In this document: positions 44,820 through 53,026 of the stretch, piece by piece | How positions within the stretch are numbered: position 1 is the stretch's first letter | How the letters are laid out: every line of letters begins with the position of its first letter | Assembly (NCBI GenBank): GCA_016185145.1 | Contig: JACPOB010000200.1 | Coordinates: 1 to 64,000 of the forward strand | Length of the DNA: 64,000 bases | Source: Rhodospirillales bacterium | GTDB taxonomy: Bacteria; Pseudomonadota; Alphaproteobacteria; Reyranellales; Reyranellaceae | Reading direction: 5' to 3' | The notes under the pieces: model-generated | Database searches by the model: none | What the model saw: the letters and a program-made list of their open reading frames with translations, nothing else | Told to the model about the DNA's origin: nothing | Translations under genes and position numbers: made by a program

Positions 44820-45005
44820 ATGCACGGTGCTATTTCCTCGGCAGACATCGTCGCGGCGTCGCCCGGCAGGGCAGCCAATAGCCCCTGGACGATATGGACG
44901 TCTACGGTTCGACCGGACCCATGGCGAACCTACTTGAATGCGACATCGCGCGGTTGCGCACGACGACCCACTTCACGTTCGTTCAGCCTAGAGGCAGGAT
45001 CATGA
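44820..45005 (+). CDS. 61-codon open frame translationally coupled to transaldolase
   Basis: GGGAGG stands 6 nt before the ATG, one of the better ribosome-binding sites in the window, and the stop overlaps the transaldolase ATG as ATGA (45002-45005). The product (MHGAISSADIVAASPGRA at the start) has no recognised domain. It is either a leader peptide whose translation feeds transaldolase or the damaged end of an upstream gene. The FNR box at 44751 would drive it. Confidence 0.45.
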   Translation: MHGAISSADIVAASPGRAANSPWTIWTSTVRPDPWRTYLNATSRGCARRPTSRSFSLEAGS

Positions 45006-46087
45006 AAGCGACCAAGTTACTCCACGATCTCGGTCAGAGCCTGTGGCTCGATAACATTACGCGCGAGCTTTTGAGTAGCGGTACGCTCAAACGCTACATC
45101 GACGAGCTCGCGGTGACGGGGCTCACCTCGAATCCCACCATCTTCGATCATGCCATCAAGAACAGCGCCATGTACGACGCCGACATCGCCCGCAAGGCGC
45201 CGGCGGCCCGATCGGGTGAGGACCTGTTCTTCGACCTTGCGTTGGCCGATCTGACCCGCGCCGCCGATCTGTTCCGGCCCGTCTTCGACCGGACCGACGG
45301 CGTGGACGGCTTTGTATCGCTCGAAGTCTCGCCGCTGCTCGCCTACGACACCAACCGCACGCTGGCCGCCGCGACGGACCTTCATAAACGGGGCGGAAAA
45401 CCCAATCTCTTCATCAAGATCCCAGGTACGCCCGAAGGCTTGCCCGCCATTGAGGCGGCAATCTTCGCCGGCGTTCCGATCAACGTAACACTGCTCTTTT
45501 CGCGCGAGCAGTATCTTGCCGCGGCAGACGCTTACCTGCGTGGCGTCGAACGCCGCATTGAGGCGGGCTTGAACCCGGCGGTCGCCTCGGTCGCCTCGCT
45601 GTTCATCAGCCGCTGGGACGTCGCCGTCGGCGGCAAGGTCCCTGCCGACCTCACCAACCGGCTGGGCATTGCCGTCGCTCAGCGCACCTACAAGGCCTAC
45701 CGCGAGCTGCTGGCATCGGCCCGCTTCCAGCGCCTGGCCAATTCGGGCGCGCGGGCGCAGCGGCTGCTATGGGCCAGCACCGGCACCAAGGATCCCAAGG
45801 CGTCCGATATTCTCTATGTGAAGGCGCTCGCAGCGCCCTTCACCGTCGACACCATGCCGGAAGGCACGCTGAAAGCCTTTGCCGATTACGGCGAGGTGGG
45901 TAAGGCCCTGGCGTCGGACGGCGGCGACTGCGAAGCCGTTCTCGAGCGTTTCGCCCAGGCCGGCATCGATATCGACCAGCTTGCCGCGCGGTTGCAGAGC
46001 GAGGGCGCGGCGGCCTTTGTCAAATCCTGGAACGACCTGATGGAGCTGGTGGCCGCCAAGGGCCACACCCTGCGCAAGGCAAGCTGA
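45002..46087 (+). CDS. tal: Transaldolase
   Basis: A 361-residue TalB-like/long-type transaldolase of the pentose phosphate pathway, which moves a dihydroxyacetone unit between sugar phosphates. Markers: SLWLDNITRELLSSGTLKRY (Asp at about 17), TGLTSNPTIFDHAIKNS (about 40-56), FVSLEVSPLLAYDTNRT, the Schiff-base Lys in NLFIKIPGTPEGL (about 139), INVTLLFSREQYL and SVASLFISRWD. This long type occurs as tal-pgi fusions or neighbours; here a pgi gene follows 13 nt later but is broken. An FNR box lies 238 nt upstream, before the coupled small frame. Confidence 0.92.
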   Translation: MKATKLLHDLGQSLWLDNITRELLSSGTLKRYIDELAVTGLTSNPTIFDHAIKNSAMYDADIARKAPAARSGEDLFFDLALADLTRAADLFRPVFDRTDGVDGFVSLEVSPLLAYDTNRTLAAATDLHKRGGKPNLFIKIPGTPEGLPAIEAAIFAGVPINVTLLFSREQYLAAADAYLRGVERRIEAGLNPAVASVASLFISRWDVAVGGKVPADLTNRLGIAVAQRTYKAYRELLASARFQRLANSGARAQRLLWASTGTKDPKASDILYVKALAAPFTVDTMPEGTLKAFADYGEVGKALASDGGDCEAVLERFAQAGIDIDQLAARLQSEGAAAFVKSWNDLMELVAAKGHTLRKAS

Positions 46088-46100
46088 ACAGGAACAATCA

Positions 46101-46513
46101 ATGGCCGTATCCGCCTTGAGGGCATTGCCCGCGTGGACGTCGCTGGAAAGGCACTATCAACAGATCAGAGGCCTGCACCTGCGGCAGCTCTTCGCCGACG
46201 ACACCAAGCGCGGCGAGCGCTTGGCCGTCGAGGCGGCCGGCATCTATTTCGACTATTCCAAGAACCGCATCACTGACGAAACGATCCGGCTCCTGCTGCG
46301 GCTCGCCGAGCAGTCCGGCCTGTGCGAGCGCATCGACGCCGTGTTCCGTGGCGACACATCACCGTCTCGGAAAAACGCGCCGTGCTGTACGTCGCGCTGC
46401 GCGCGCCCAAAGGCGTATCCATCCTGCATGATGGCCAGAATGTCGTGCCCGAGGTCCATGCCGTCCTCGACAAGATGACGGACTTCGCAAATCGAGTGCG
46501 CAGCGGCGCCTGG
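46101..46513 (+). pseudogene. pgi: Glucose-6-phosphate isomerase, frameshifted N-terminal fragment
   Basis: The first 85 codons (LERHYQQIRGLHLRQLFADD, IYFDYSKNRITDETIRLLLR, ERIDAVFRGD) are clearly the N-terminus of Pgi. Near 46354 the frame is lost by what looks like one missing C (CGTGGCGAC-ACATCACC). The homology goes on in the next frame as HITVSEKRAVLYVALRAPKG and VVPEVHAVLDKMTDFANRVR, and ends at Trp in RSGAW (46513). The usual protein is about 550 residues and the active-site Glu, His and Lys are all absent, so both a point frameshift and a large deletion have hit it. Confidence 0.85.
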
Positions 46514-46575
46514 AGGAACGCATCCGCCGCATCGTCGGCGCGGTCGAGGGCGGGCTTTTCATCAGCCGAGCCCAC

Positions 46576-46893
46576 ATGGCGTTCGTCGCCGACACTCAGG
46601 GCTGTCATCGGCTTGACGGTGCGCAAGTCCATCGCGGCAACCCGCCTATCCACGCGACCATGGGCATGTCGAGCGCGGGCAAGGCGATCGCTCAGGAGCT
46701 GGCGGCGCGCCTCCGCTGGGTCCTTAAGGAGGGCGACACGCTCCATCCCCAGGTGAACGTCGCCAAGATGCACGCCGGGATCGCGCTCGATGCTCTCGAA
46801 GCGGCCCGGCATCATCACCCAATGTCAATTCTCATTGAATCCGCTGGCGCCGCTCCGGGCAGCTTGCGCAAGTCTGCCGGGGGACGCCAGTAA
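46576..46893 (+). CDS. Unrecognised open frame joined to the pgi remnant
   Basis: A 105-codon frame from ATG 46576; the same frame is open from 46508, right at the end of pgi homology. It has protein-like composition (SAGKAIAQELAARLRWVLKE, VNVAKMHAGIALDALEAARH) but matches nothing I know. It may be the 3' part of another gene brought next to pgi by the deletion. No ribosome-binding site is visible. Confidence 0.3.
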   Translation: MAFVADTQGCHRLDGAQVHRGNPPIHATMGMSSAGKAIAQELAARLRWVLKEGDTLHPQVNVAKMHAGIALDALEAARHHHPMSILIESAGAAPGSLRKSAGGRQ

Positions 46894-46977
46894 CGTCGCG
46901 CTTGCGACCAACGGTCGCCGAGCGGCCGAGGATCATCCTTGTCGGATCGATCAATTATTCCCGTCGAGGGAGCCCGG

Positions 46978-47349
46978 TCATTTGCACAGATGCTGGCCGT
47001 TTGCGTCCATCTGTAGGGACGTCCCCGCTGGGCACTGCGGAGGGGCGGGTGAGGCATCCTGCGGGACGTGAGCTTGCGGGGCGGGGGCCGATGGATCGCC
47101 ACCGGGCTGCATCTTGCCCTTTTCCTTCATCATGCCGCCGTGGCCCATACCCATGTTGCCGCCGGAAGGATCCATCCCGCCCTTGCCCATCGACATGTCG
47201 TCTTCGGCCAAGATGATCCGACCTCGCACGTAGATGCCAGCATCGTCGTCGTTTCGACGATCCTGATCGGAAACCGCCGCGGACACGCCGCCGGCCGACA
47301 TGATCAGCGACGCCACGACGACCACGGTCCGGACAATAGCGATGTTCAT
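46978..47349 (-). CDS. Small exported Met/Gly-rich protein (possible copper binder)
   Basis: A 123-residue protein. AAGGAG lies 7 nt before the ATG; the signal peptide is residues 1-25 (VVVVASLIMSAGGVSA-AV). The middle is Met/Gly/His-rich (MSMGKGGMDPSGGNMGMGHG, then GMMKEKGKM), the kind of methionine-cluster sequence that binds Cu(I) in the periplasm, followed by a Pro/Ala hinge and a Cys pair in QCPAGTSLQMDANGQHLCK. It is divergent from the CusF-like gene, and an exact FNR box lies 58 nt upstream. Two similar small proteins lie at 62601 and 63116. Copper binding is inferred from composition only. Confidence 0.7.
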   Translation of the reverse strand: MNIAIVRTVVVVASLIMSAGGVSAAVSDQDRRNDDDAGIYVRGRIILAEDDMSMGKGGMDPSGGNMGMGHGGMMKEKGKMQPGGDPSAPAPQAHVPQDASPAPPQCPAGTSLQMDANGQHLCK

Positions 47350-47400
47350 GTGACTGCTCCTTGTGTTCGCCACAGATGCAGCAAATGCAAGGGCTCAGTA

Positions 47401-47414
47401 TTGATGTGGATCAA
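47401..47414. promoter_or_regulatory. Perfect FNR/FixK-type box before the Met/Gly-rich gene
   Basis: TTGATGTGGATCAA, exact TTGAT-N4-ATCAA. Its centre is 58 nt upstream of the minus-strand start at 47349. Confidence 0.65.
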
Positions 47415-47522
47415 TGGGTCTGCACCCGATCGAACGGGTCGGTACGCCGCTTGGCCTCACATGAGGATGTCGAACCGCGTGCGACGACCCTCCTCCTGCC
47501 GAGCGGCAGCAGGCCAGACATC

Positions 47523-47536
47523 TTGATCTGGCTCAA
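47523..47536. promoter_or_regulatory. FNR/FixK-like box before the CusF-like gene
   Basis: TTGATCTGGCTCAA, one mismatch from the consensus. Its centre is 65 nt upstream of the plus-strand start at 47595, the mirror image of the box at 47401 in the same divergent region. Confidence 0.55.
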
Positions 47537-47594
47537 GGCTCTGCCGCGCCGGTCGCCCATATTTCCTACCTGATCCGTTGAAGGAGGGTTGATG

Positions 47595-47963
47595 ATGCCG
47601 TCGCGATTCAAGAAATCTGTCCTCTTGGTCGTTGCGTCCGTGGCGATTGCTACGCCAGCCGCTGCAGGCGATAGCCTCCTGAAGACCCTGGATCGTGAGC
47701 ATGAGGCGTTGGTGCCGCAGAGTGGGCACGCTCATGCCGGAGGTCAGGTAAAGGCCGTGGACATCGAGGCGGGAACGGTCAGGATTGTCGCGTTAGCGAT
47801 CCAGAGCCCCGATGGGAGCATCTCGCGGCCGCCGGCGGAAGTCCTGTTTCACGTCACCAACCGCGACGTTTTGCGGGGACTCCGGCCAGGCGACATGGTG
47901 CAGTTTCAGGTGGCCCGGATCAGAGGCGCCGTTATGATTACCGACATCAAGAAAGCGTCGTAG
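47595..47963 (+). CDS. Exported CusF-like copper-binding-domain protein
   Basis: A 122-residue protein. AAGGAGG lies 7 nt before this ATG (a second ATG at 47592 is possible); the signal peptide is residues 1-24 (LLVVASVAIATPAAA-GD). The mature part is a CusF-type OB fold: GQVKAVDIEAGTVRIVAL, PPAEVLFHVTNRDVLRGLRP, GDMVQFQVARIRGAVMITDI. The canonical His/Trp/Met-x-Met copper site of CusF is not clearly preserved, so it may belong to the wider copper-binding family without the classical site. It is divergent from the Met-rich gene, both under FNR-like boxes. Confidence 0.75.
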   Translation: MPSRFKKSVLLVVASVAIATPAAAGDSLLKTLDREHEALVPQSGHAHAGGQVKAVDIEAGTVRIVALAIQSPDGSISRPPAEVLFHVTNRDVLRGLRPGDMVQFQVARIRGAVMITDIKKAS

Positions 47964-48283
47964 GGTCCGATCGCTATTCACGGGGCAAGCAGCGCCTCCC
48001 GGGCATGGCGGTCGAACTGGGCAACATCGATCGATGGGTTTGGCTGAACGGTTGCACCTGTTGGCGAAGCTGCGGGATTCAAGCATAGATCCAAATGCCC
48101 GGGCGATCGGATTGCCAGACGAAGGCCGGGGCCTTTCTCGGCCAGCCAGCGCAGCCCCAAAAAAGCTCTGGGCGTTGTTAAGCTGGAAATGCGTTGAGCA
48201 AATGGATGCGCAAAGGGCGAAGCGTTGCACCGTGTTTGCCGAGGCATGCTATGGTCGCGCGAAGGTGGCGGGGGGAAGGGCAC
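47964..48283. other. Intergenic region, no gene seen
   Basis: About 320 nt between the CusF-like and cytochrome genes. I see no convincing gene, FNR box or hairpin here. Confidence 0.4.
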
Positions 48284-49048
48284 ATGAACTACCGACGGCT
48301 GTCAGGCCGCGCCGCGGTGGCGGTCGTCCTCGCGCTAGGCGGCCTTGCCGGGGCGCGGGCGGCCGATCCCGTCGTTGAACGCGGCAGGTACCTCATCACG
48401 ATCGCAAGTTGCATGTACTGTCATACGCCCGGGTATTTTCTCGGCAAGCCCGACATTGCCCGCCGGTTCGCCGGCTCCGATGTCGGCGTCGAGATCCCGA
48501 GCGTGGGCGTCTTCTATGGCCCGAACCTCACTCCGGACAAGGAGACAGGCCTTGGCGCTTGGACCGATGCCGAGGTCGCCGCAGCCATCACCAGCGGCAG
48601 GCGGCCGGATGGACGCCAGCTCGCGCCGATCATGCCGTGGCGCGCTTTCGCCACGCTCACCAAGCCGGATGTAAGCGCGATCATCGCTTATCTGAAAAGC
48701 CTGCCGCCAGTCAGGAACAAGGTGCCGGGCCCGTTCGGACCTCTGGATCCTCCGACGTCGTACGTGATGAAGGTCGTGCCGCCGGAGGTCCAGAATGTCG
48801 CTATCCAGGTCGGCGGTTCCCTTGCCGAGCGGTGGTGCGCCGGCTGCCACGATGTCGCGCGCACGCCGCAAGGTGCTTCGGCGGAGGCTAACCGTGCCCC
48901 GAGCTTCAAGGCCATTGCTGTCCGGTCGAGCACGACAAGAGAGAGCCTTGATCGACACCTCTCGGCAGCCCACACGGGCATGCCGGACTTCTCGCTCAGC
49001 CGCTATGAGCGTAGCCTGCTGATCGGCTACATCCTCAGCCTGCGTTAA
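48284..49048 (+). CDS. Exported dihaem cytochrome c
   Basis: A 254-residue periplasmic cytochrome. GGGGGAAGGG ends 3 nt before the ATG; the signal peptide is residues 1-26 (VLALGGLAGARA-AD). The first haem site CMYCH (about 43-47) is followed by the class I fold seen in alcohol- or aldehyde-dehydrogenase-associated cytochromes (GVFYGPNLTPDKETGLGAWT, with Met in PIMPWRAFATLTKPD as sixth ligand). The second site CAGCH (about 186-190) ends with TGMPDFSLSRYERSLLIGYI. The two-module architecture resembles c-type subunits that pass electrons from dehydrogenases to terminal oxidases. Its partner enzyme is not adjacent. Confidence 0.88.
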   Translation: MNYRRLSGRAAVAVVLALGGLAGARAADPVVERGRYLITIASCMYCHTPGYFLGKPDIARRFAGSDVGVEIPSVGVFYGPNLTPDKETGLGAWTDAEVAAAITSGRRPDGRQLAPIMPWRAFATLTKPDVSAIIAYLKSLPPVRNKVPGPFGPLDPPTSYVMKVVPPEVQNVAIQVGGSLAERWCAGCHDVARTPQGASAEANRAPSFKAIAVRSSTTRESLDRHLSAAHTGMPDFSLSRYERSLLIGYILSLR

Positions 49049-49349
49049 GGAGCCTCTGCGCTTCTTCGCACTTGCTCACAAGCCATCGAACGCTGGCTGC
49101 AACGTATTGGCTTCATCGTGAGCCTGATATTTCGCTCGTTGTGCGCTCCAGGAACGCACGACATCCACGGCTGACGGGTGTCCCACGTCTCGTGCGAAGC
49201 CTTTGGAGACAGGTATTTGCGGCCACAAGATCCAGGCGATCCTTAAGAACTGTGTGGCCCGGTGATGTGGATGGACATCCCAATCGGGCAGATCGCGGTG
49301 GTTCAGCCTCGTAGAATTGGTGGATGACACGTACGGAAAATCTGTATTG
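49049..49349. other. Intergenic region, no gene seen
   Basis: About 300 nt from the cytochrome stop to the IS66-like remnant. It should contain the left end of that element, but I could not find a clear terminal repeat. Confidence 0.35.
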
Positions 49350-50059
49350 GTTTTGGTAGTAGGCGTCTCGCACATCAAGGCATGGCAGCGCAGCGGCCTG
49401 TCGCAGCGCCGCTACTGCCGGACGCGCCGTCTCACGGGCACGACGTTTACACGTTGGCGGCGTGCGATCACAGATGCGGAAGTGGCCAAGATCCGCGCGC
49501 AAAACGCCAGAATCCTTGCCGAAACCGAGCGCGATGAGCGCCGCCAACGTCGCAAGGGGCATCGGTTCAAGCTGTCCGAAGACAAACGCAACCAGGCGGC
49601 CCAAGCGTTCTGGGCGATGCATGTGGAGACGCTGAACTGGAGCGGCATGACCGTCAGGCGGTATGCCGCGGCGACGAAGCTCTCGAAGCACAGCCTGCGC
49701 CGCTGGCGAGATCTGATCGACAGCGGCGAGGAGTCGGAGGTGCCTGGGGTGAGCGTGGCTGCGGTGTGCCGGCGCCCAGACATCTCCACCAGCATGGTGT
49801 TCCGCTGGCGCATCCAGTTCGGCTTCGGCTCAGAGCAACAGAGCAACCGGCCAGGCTGGTGTCGGTCGCCGTGGCCGGGACGGAGAAGGTGAGCGGCGCG
49901 GGTGTCAATGGAGCGGCGCTCGTGCTGCAGAATCTTCTCCTGGTTCCCGACGGCATGACCGCGGTCGACCTGCCCGACGGGCGCCGTGTGTTCGCACTGG
50001 CGGGCGCCGATCCGGAGGCGGTCCGGGTGCACATCGCCGAGCGGGAGACCAAGCGATGA
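49350..50059 (+). pseudogene. IS66-family accessory gene tnpA, decayed
   Basis: AWQRSGLSQRRYCRTRRLTG and AMHVETLNWSGMTVRRYAAA followed by SLRRWRDLI are the N-terminal HTH blocks of long IS66-type TnpA proteins. VCRRPDISTSMVFRWRIQFG is the second HTH. The region normally lying between the two blocks is deleted near 49733, and near 49830 the frame shifts: the C-terminus DGMTAVDLPDGRRVFALAGA and VRVHIAERETKR is read in another frame up to 50059. A deletion plus a frameshift make it non-functional. Confidence 0.8.
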
Positions 50060-50173
50060 TGATCGTCCCCGCGGGCGTGAAGGTGCACCTGGCGCTTGGC
50101 TGGACCGACATGCGGAAGGGCATGGACGGGCTTGCCGCGTTGGTCCAGGAGCAGTTGAAGCGAGATCCCTTCT
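50056..50173 (+). pseudogene. IS66-family tnpB, truncated
   Basis: The start overlaps the tnpA end (ATGA). IVPAGVKVHLALGWTDMRKG and MDGLAALVQEQLKRDPF are the first 39 residues of IS66 TnpB (usually about 115). The homology stops abruptly at 50173, where the integrase-associated sequence begins; the downstream tnpC transposase is absent. Confidence 0.85.
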
Positions 50174-50189
50174 TATGCGTCGGGTGCGA

Positions 50190-50254
50190 TTATGTGGCGG
50201 GGGCCTCGCGAAGGGCACTTTTGCGCAGCGTCGCTGTACCTGGCCGCCACATAA
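50190..50254. repeat. 11-bp inverted repeat bordering the integrase fragment
   Basis: TTATGTGGCGG (50190-50200) and CCGCCACATAA (50244-50254) are perfect complements 43 nt apart. The integrase stop codon follows at 50255, and truncated tnpB ends at 50173. The position, at the 3' end of a tyrosine recombinase and at a homology break, suggests the end or crossover region of the element that carried the recombinase. Confidence 0.55.
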
Positions 50255-50704
50255 CTATACGCTTTCGAGCAGCCGCAGGATCGCATCCTTTGCCTTGAAC
50301 CGGGCTGGTTGCTTGCCGGAGACCGCAGCGTGGTCGAGCCCACGTCGCATCATCTCGACATCGGCCGCCGCATAGCGATGCGTGGTGGCAACCTGAGAAT
50401 GACCGAGCCAGGCCTGAATGGTGAGCAGGTCGACGCCCGATTGCAGCAGTGTCATGGCCAGGGTGTGCCGCAAGACATGTGGCGACACGAGCTTCCGCGC
50501 CGGGCCAGGCTGCGGCGCACTCGCCGCGGCAACTGCACGCCGAACGACATGCGTTGCTCCAAACCGCGTCAGCCGCTCGCCGTGTGTACCCCGGAAGATC
50601 GGGCCCGATGGATCGTCGTTGAGACCGTTGCGCCACATCGCAGGCACGCGCTGGTCAACCAAACGATATCTGAACATGCAGCTGCTCAGGCAGCGCAACG
50701 CCAT
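50255..50704 (-). pseudogene. Tyrosine recombinase/integrase, C-terminal catalytic fragment
   Basis: The fragment keeps three of the catalytic residues: HVLRHTLAMTLLQSG (His-x-x-Arg), WLGHSQ (second His) and the nucleophile Tyr in THRYAAADVEMMRRGLD. The N-terminal core-binding domain and first catalytic Arg are missing; upstream of about 50650 the homology fades. Full proteins are about 300-400 residues against 149 here. The C-terminal style (YAAADVEMMRRGLD) is that of recombinases in IS66-rich accessory regions. Not expected to act by itself. Confidence 0.8.
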
Positions 50705-50770
50705 GATCGCTTAACCAGAGCGGAGGCCGCCGACCAAAGTGCGAAAGATCCTGGACGCTATTGTTGCGAC

Positions 50771-50785
50771 TGCTTATCATAAGCA
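50771..50785. promoter_or_regulatory. Palindrome before TonB-dependent receptor, Fur-like operator candidate
   Basis: TGCTTATCATAAGCA is a perfect 15-bp palindrome 34 nt upstream of the receptor's GTG. Its size and 7-1-7 symmetry fit Fur-family operators, and the gene type fits iron control; the sequence differs from the E. coli consensus, so the regulator is inferred. Confidence 0.45.
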
Positions 50786-50818
50786 TTCGCGCTTGATCTT
50801 GTAGCAGGGAGGCCGGTT

Positions 50819-53026
50819 GTGGTTTCAATTCGTTCGGCACTTCGTCGGCGTGGTGGTAGAGTGGTGATTGTTGTTTCCGCTGGCATCGTCATTGGCATGT
50901 GCAGCTCGGCCGACCACCACAGGGCTGCAGCGCAGGATGCTCCGCCGGAGAACCAGCCAAGCGTGCAGATGCCACCCGTCACCGTGAAAGGATCGCCATG
51001 GGTCAGCCAGGACGAGACCACGGGCCAGAAGGGGTACATTACCAACAGCACCACGACGTCGACCAAGACGAACACGCCACTCATCAACATACCGCAATCC
51101 ATCACGGTCCTTACCAAGGACTTCATCAAGGACCAGGACATTACGTCAATCGAACAAGGCGTGCGCTACGTGCCGGGCGTCATCCCCCATCAGGGCGAAT
51201 CGAACCGAGACGATCTGGTCATTCGCGGCCAGCGAAGCAACGCGGACTTCTTCCTTAACGGCATTCGTGACGACGTCCAATACTATCGCGACCTTTACAA
51301 TCTCGAACGGTTGGAAGTGCTCAAAGGCCCCAACGCGATGATCTTCGGCCGCGGTGGGGGCGGCGGCGTCGTGAACCGCGTGACCAAAGAAGCGGATGGA
51401 GTTCAGGTCCGAAATTTCAATATTGGCGGCAACTCCTATCCGGGCTTCAGGGCCACGGCGGACTATGGCGAAGCGCTGAGCAATACCTTCGCGTTCCGCG
51501 TAAATGCCATGTACGAGAAGAGCAACAGCTATCGCGACTTCGTCAATCTTGAGCGATACGCCATCAACCCGACACTGACATGGCTGCCGGACCCCGATAC
51601 GCAGGTCAAGTTGGGGTTTGAGTATCTGCACGACTGGCGAGTGACGGATCGGGGCATCCCATCTCAGGTTCGGCCGGGCGGCGCGCTGCCTCAGTATCCC
51701 TTCTTTACGTCGCCTTCGACGCTCTTCGGCAGTCCGAACTACAACTATGCGCTCACGGACGCTTTCATCGCGAATGCCGTGATCGAGCACGACTTCGGAA
51801 ATGGCATCTCGATCAAGAACTCGTCGCTGTATGCGTACTATGCCAAGTTCTATCAGAACGTATTTCCCGGTGGACCTATCAGTCTCTCGGGCATCGTTCC
51901 GCTGACCGCGTACAACAACGAAACGGATCGATCGAGCTTCTTCAACCAGACCGACGTCACCTTCCGGTTCGGCACCGGCCCGGCGAACCATACGCTCGTA
52001 ACGGGAGCGGAGCTCGGGCGGCAGAACGGCTTGAACTACCGCCAGGATGGATACTTCAACAACAACCCCGCGCTTGCCGCACTCAATGTCTCTCCCAACT
52101 ATCCGCTAACCTTCGGGCCGATCACGTTCCGCAATATCCCCACGGGCGCGAACAATACCTACGAGCTGGCGCTCTGGGCGCTCTACGCGCAGGATCAGAT
52201 CGAGATCACCAAGTATCTGCAACTCGTCGGTGGCGTCCGCTTCGATCAGTTCAACTTTCAGTCACACGACCGACGAACTGGCGTATTGCAGTCACGCCTC
52301 GATAACTTCGTCTCACCACGCGCCGGTGTCGTGATAAAGCCGATGGCCAATCTGGCGGTGTACGGAAGCTACAGCGTCTCGTACCTGCCCAGCTCAGGCG
52401 ATCAGTTCAGCGTCCTCAACCCAGGTCTCGTGATTGCCGCGCCCGAGAAGTTCGTAAACAAGGAAGTCGGCATCAAGTGGGACATCCGGCCGACGCTGCA
52501 GTTCACGGCTGCGTTCTACGACTTGGACCGCACCAATCAACGCCTGCCCGACCCAAACAATCCGGGTTTCTTCATTCTCTCCGGCGCGACCAAGACCCAA
52601 GGCTTTGAGGCCGGACTGAGCGGCTTCGTCACTGACAAGTGGCAGGTTATGGGTGGCTACGCCTACACCAACGCGCAGATCGTAAGCGCCACGTCGACCT
52701 CTATTCTGCCCGGCTACCGCATTGGCTTGGTACCGTACAATACAGTGTCACTGTGGAATCGATATCAGTTCACTTCGAACTGGGGCGCTGGCGTTGGCAT
52801 CATCTACTCCTCCGACTTCTATGCGTCGTCCGACGACAGCGTATTGCTGCCTGGCTTCACCCGGTTCGACGCGGCCGTGTACTATCAAATCAACGAGAAA
52901 TGGGGCGCGCAGCTCAACGTCCAGAATGTCTTGAACTCTTCGTATATCGATACGGCCGATGGCAACAACAACATCACGCCAGGATCGCCGCGAGTGTTTC
53001 GTCTGACACTCTCCACAAAGCTTTAA
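50819..53026 (+). CDS. TonB-dependent siderophore receptor
   Basis: A 735-residue outer-membrane receptor. GGGAGG lies 6 nt before the GTG; the signal peptide is about residues 1-39 (ending AAAQ-DA). The TonB box region is PSVQMPPVTVKGS. The plug domain (LINIPQSITVLTKDFIKDQD, VRYVPGVIPHQGESNRDDLV, IRGQRSNADFFLNGIRDDVQ, LYNLERLEVLKGPNAMIFGR) marks the siderophore class (FpvA/FhuA-like, TIGR01783). The barrel ends with PRVFRLTLSTKL, giving the terminal aromatic/hydrophobic pattern. No N-terminal signalling extension. It imports a ferric siderophore with energy from TonB-ExbB; a TonB fragment and ExbB follow directly. Confidence 0.93.
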   Translation: MVSIRSALRRRGGRVVIVVSAGIVIGMCSSADHHRAAAQDAPPENQPSVQMPPVTVKGSPWVSQDETTGQKGYITNSTTTSTKTNTPLINIPQSITVLTKDFIKDQDITSIEQGVRYVPGVIPHQGESNRDDLVIRGQRSNADFFLNGIRDDVQYYRDLYNLERLEVLKGPNAMIFGRGGGGGVVNRVTKEADGVQVRNFNIGGNSYPGFRATADYGEALSNTFAFRVNAMYEKSNSYRDFVNLERYAINPTLTWLPDPDTQVKLGFEYLHDWRVTDRGIPSQVRPGGALPQYPFFTSPSTLFGSPNYNYALTDAFIANAVIEHDFGNGISIKNSSLYAYYAKFYQNVFPGGPISLSGIVPLTAYNNETDRSSFFNQTDVTFRFGTGPANHTLVTGAELGRQNGLNYRQDGYFNNNPALAALNVSPNYPLTFGPITFRNIPTGANNTYELALWALYAQDQIEITKYLQLVGGVRFDQFNFQSHDRRTGVLQSRLDNFVSPRAGVVIKPMANLAVYGSYSVSYLPSSGDQFSVLNPGLVIAAPEKFVNKEVGIKWDIRPTLQFTAAFYDLDRTNQRLPDPNNPGFFILSGATKTQGFEAGLSGFVTDKWQVMGGYAYTNAQIVSATSTSILPGYRIGLVPYNTVSLWNRYQFTSNWGAGVGIIYSSDFYASSDDSVLLPGFTRFDAAVYYQINEKWGAQLNVQNVLNSSYIDTADGNNNITPGSPRVFRLTLSTKL

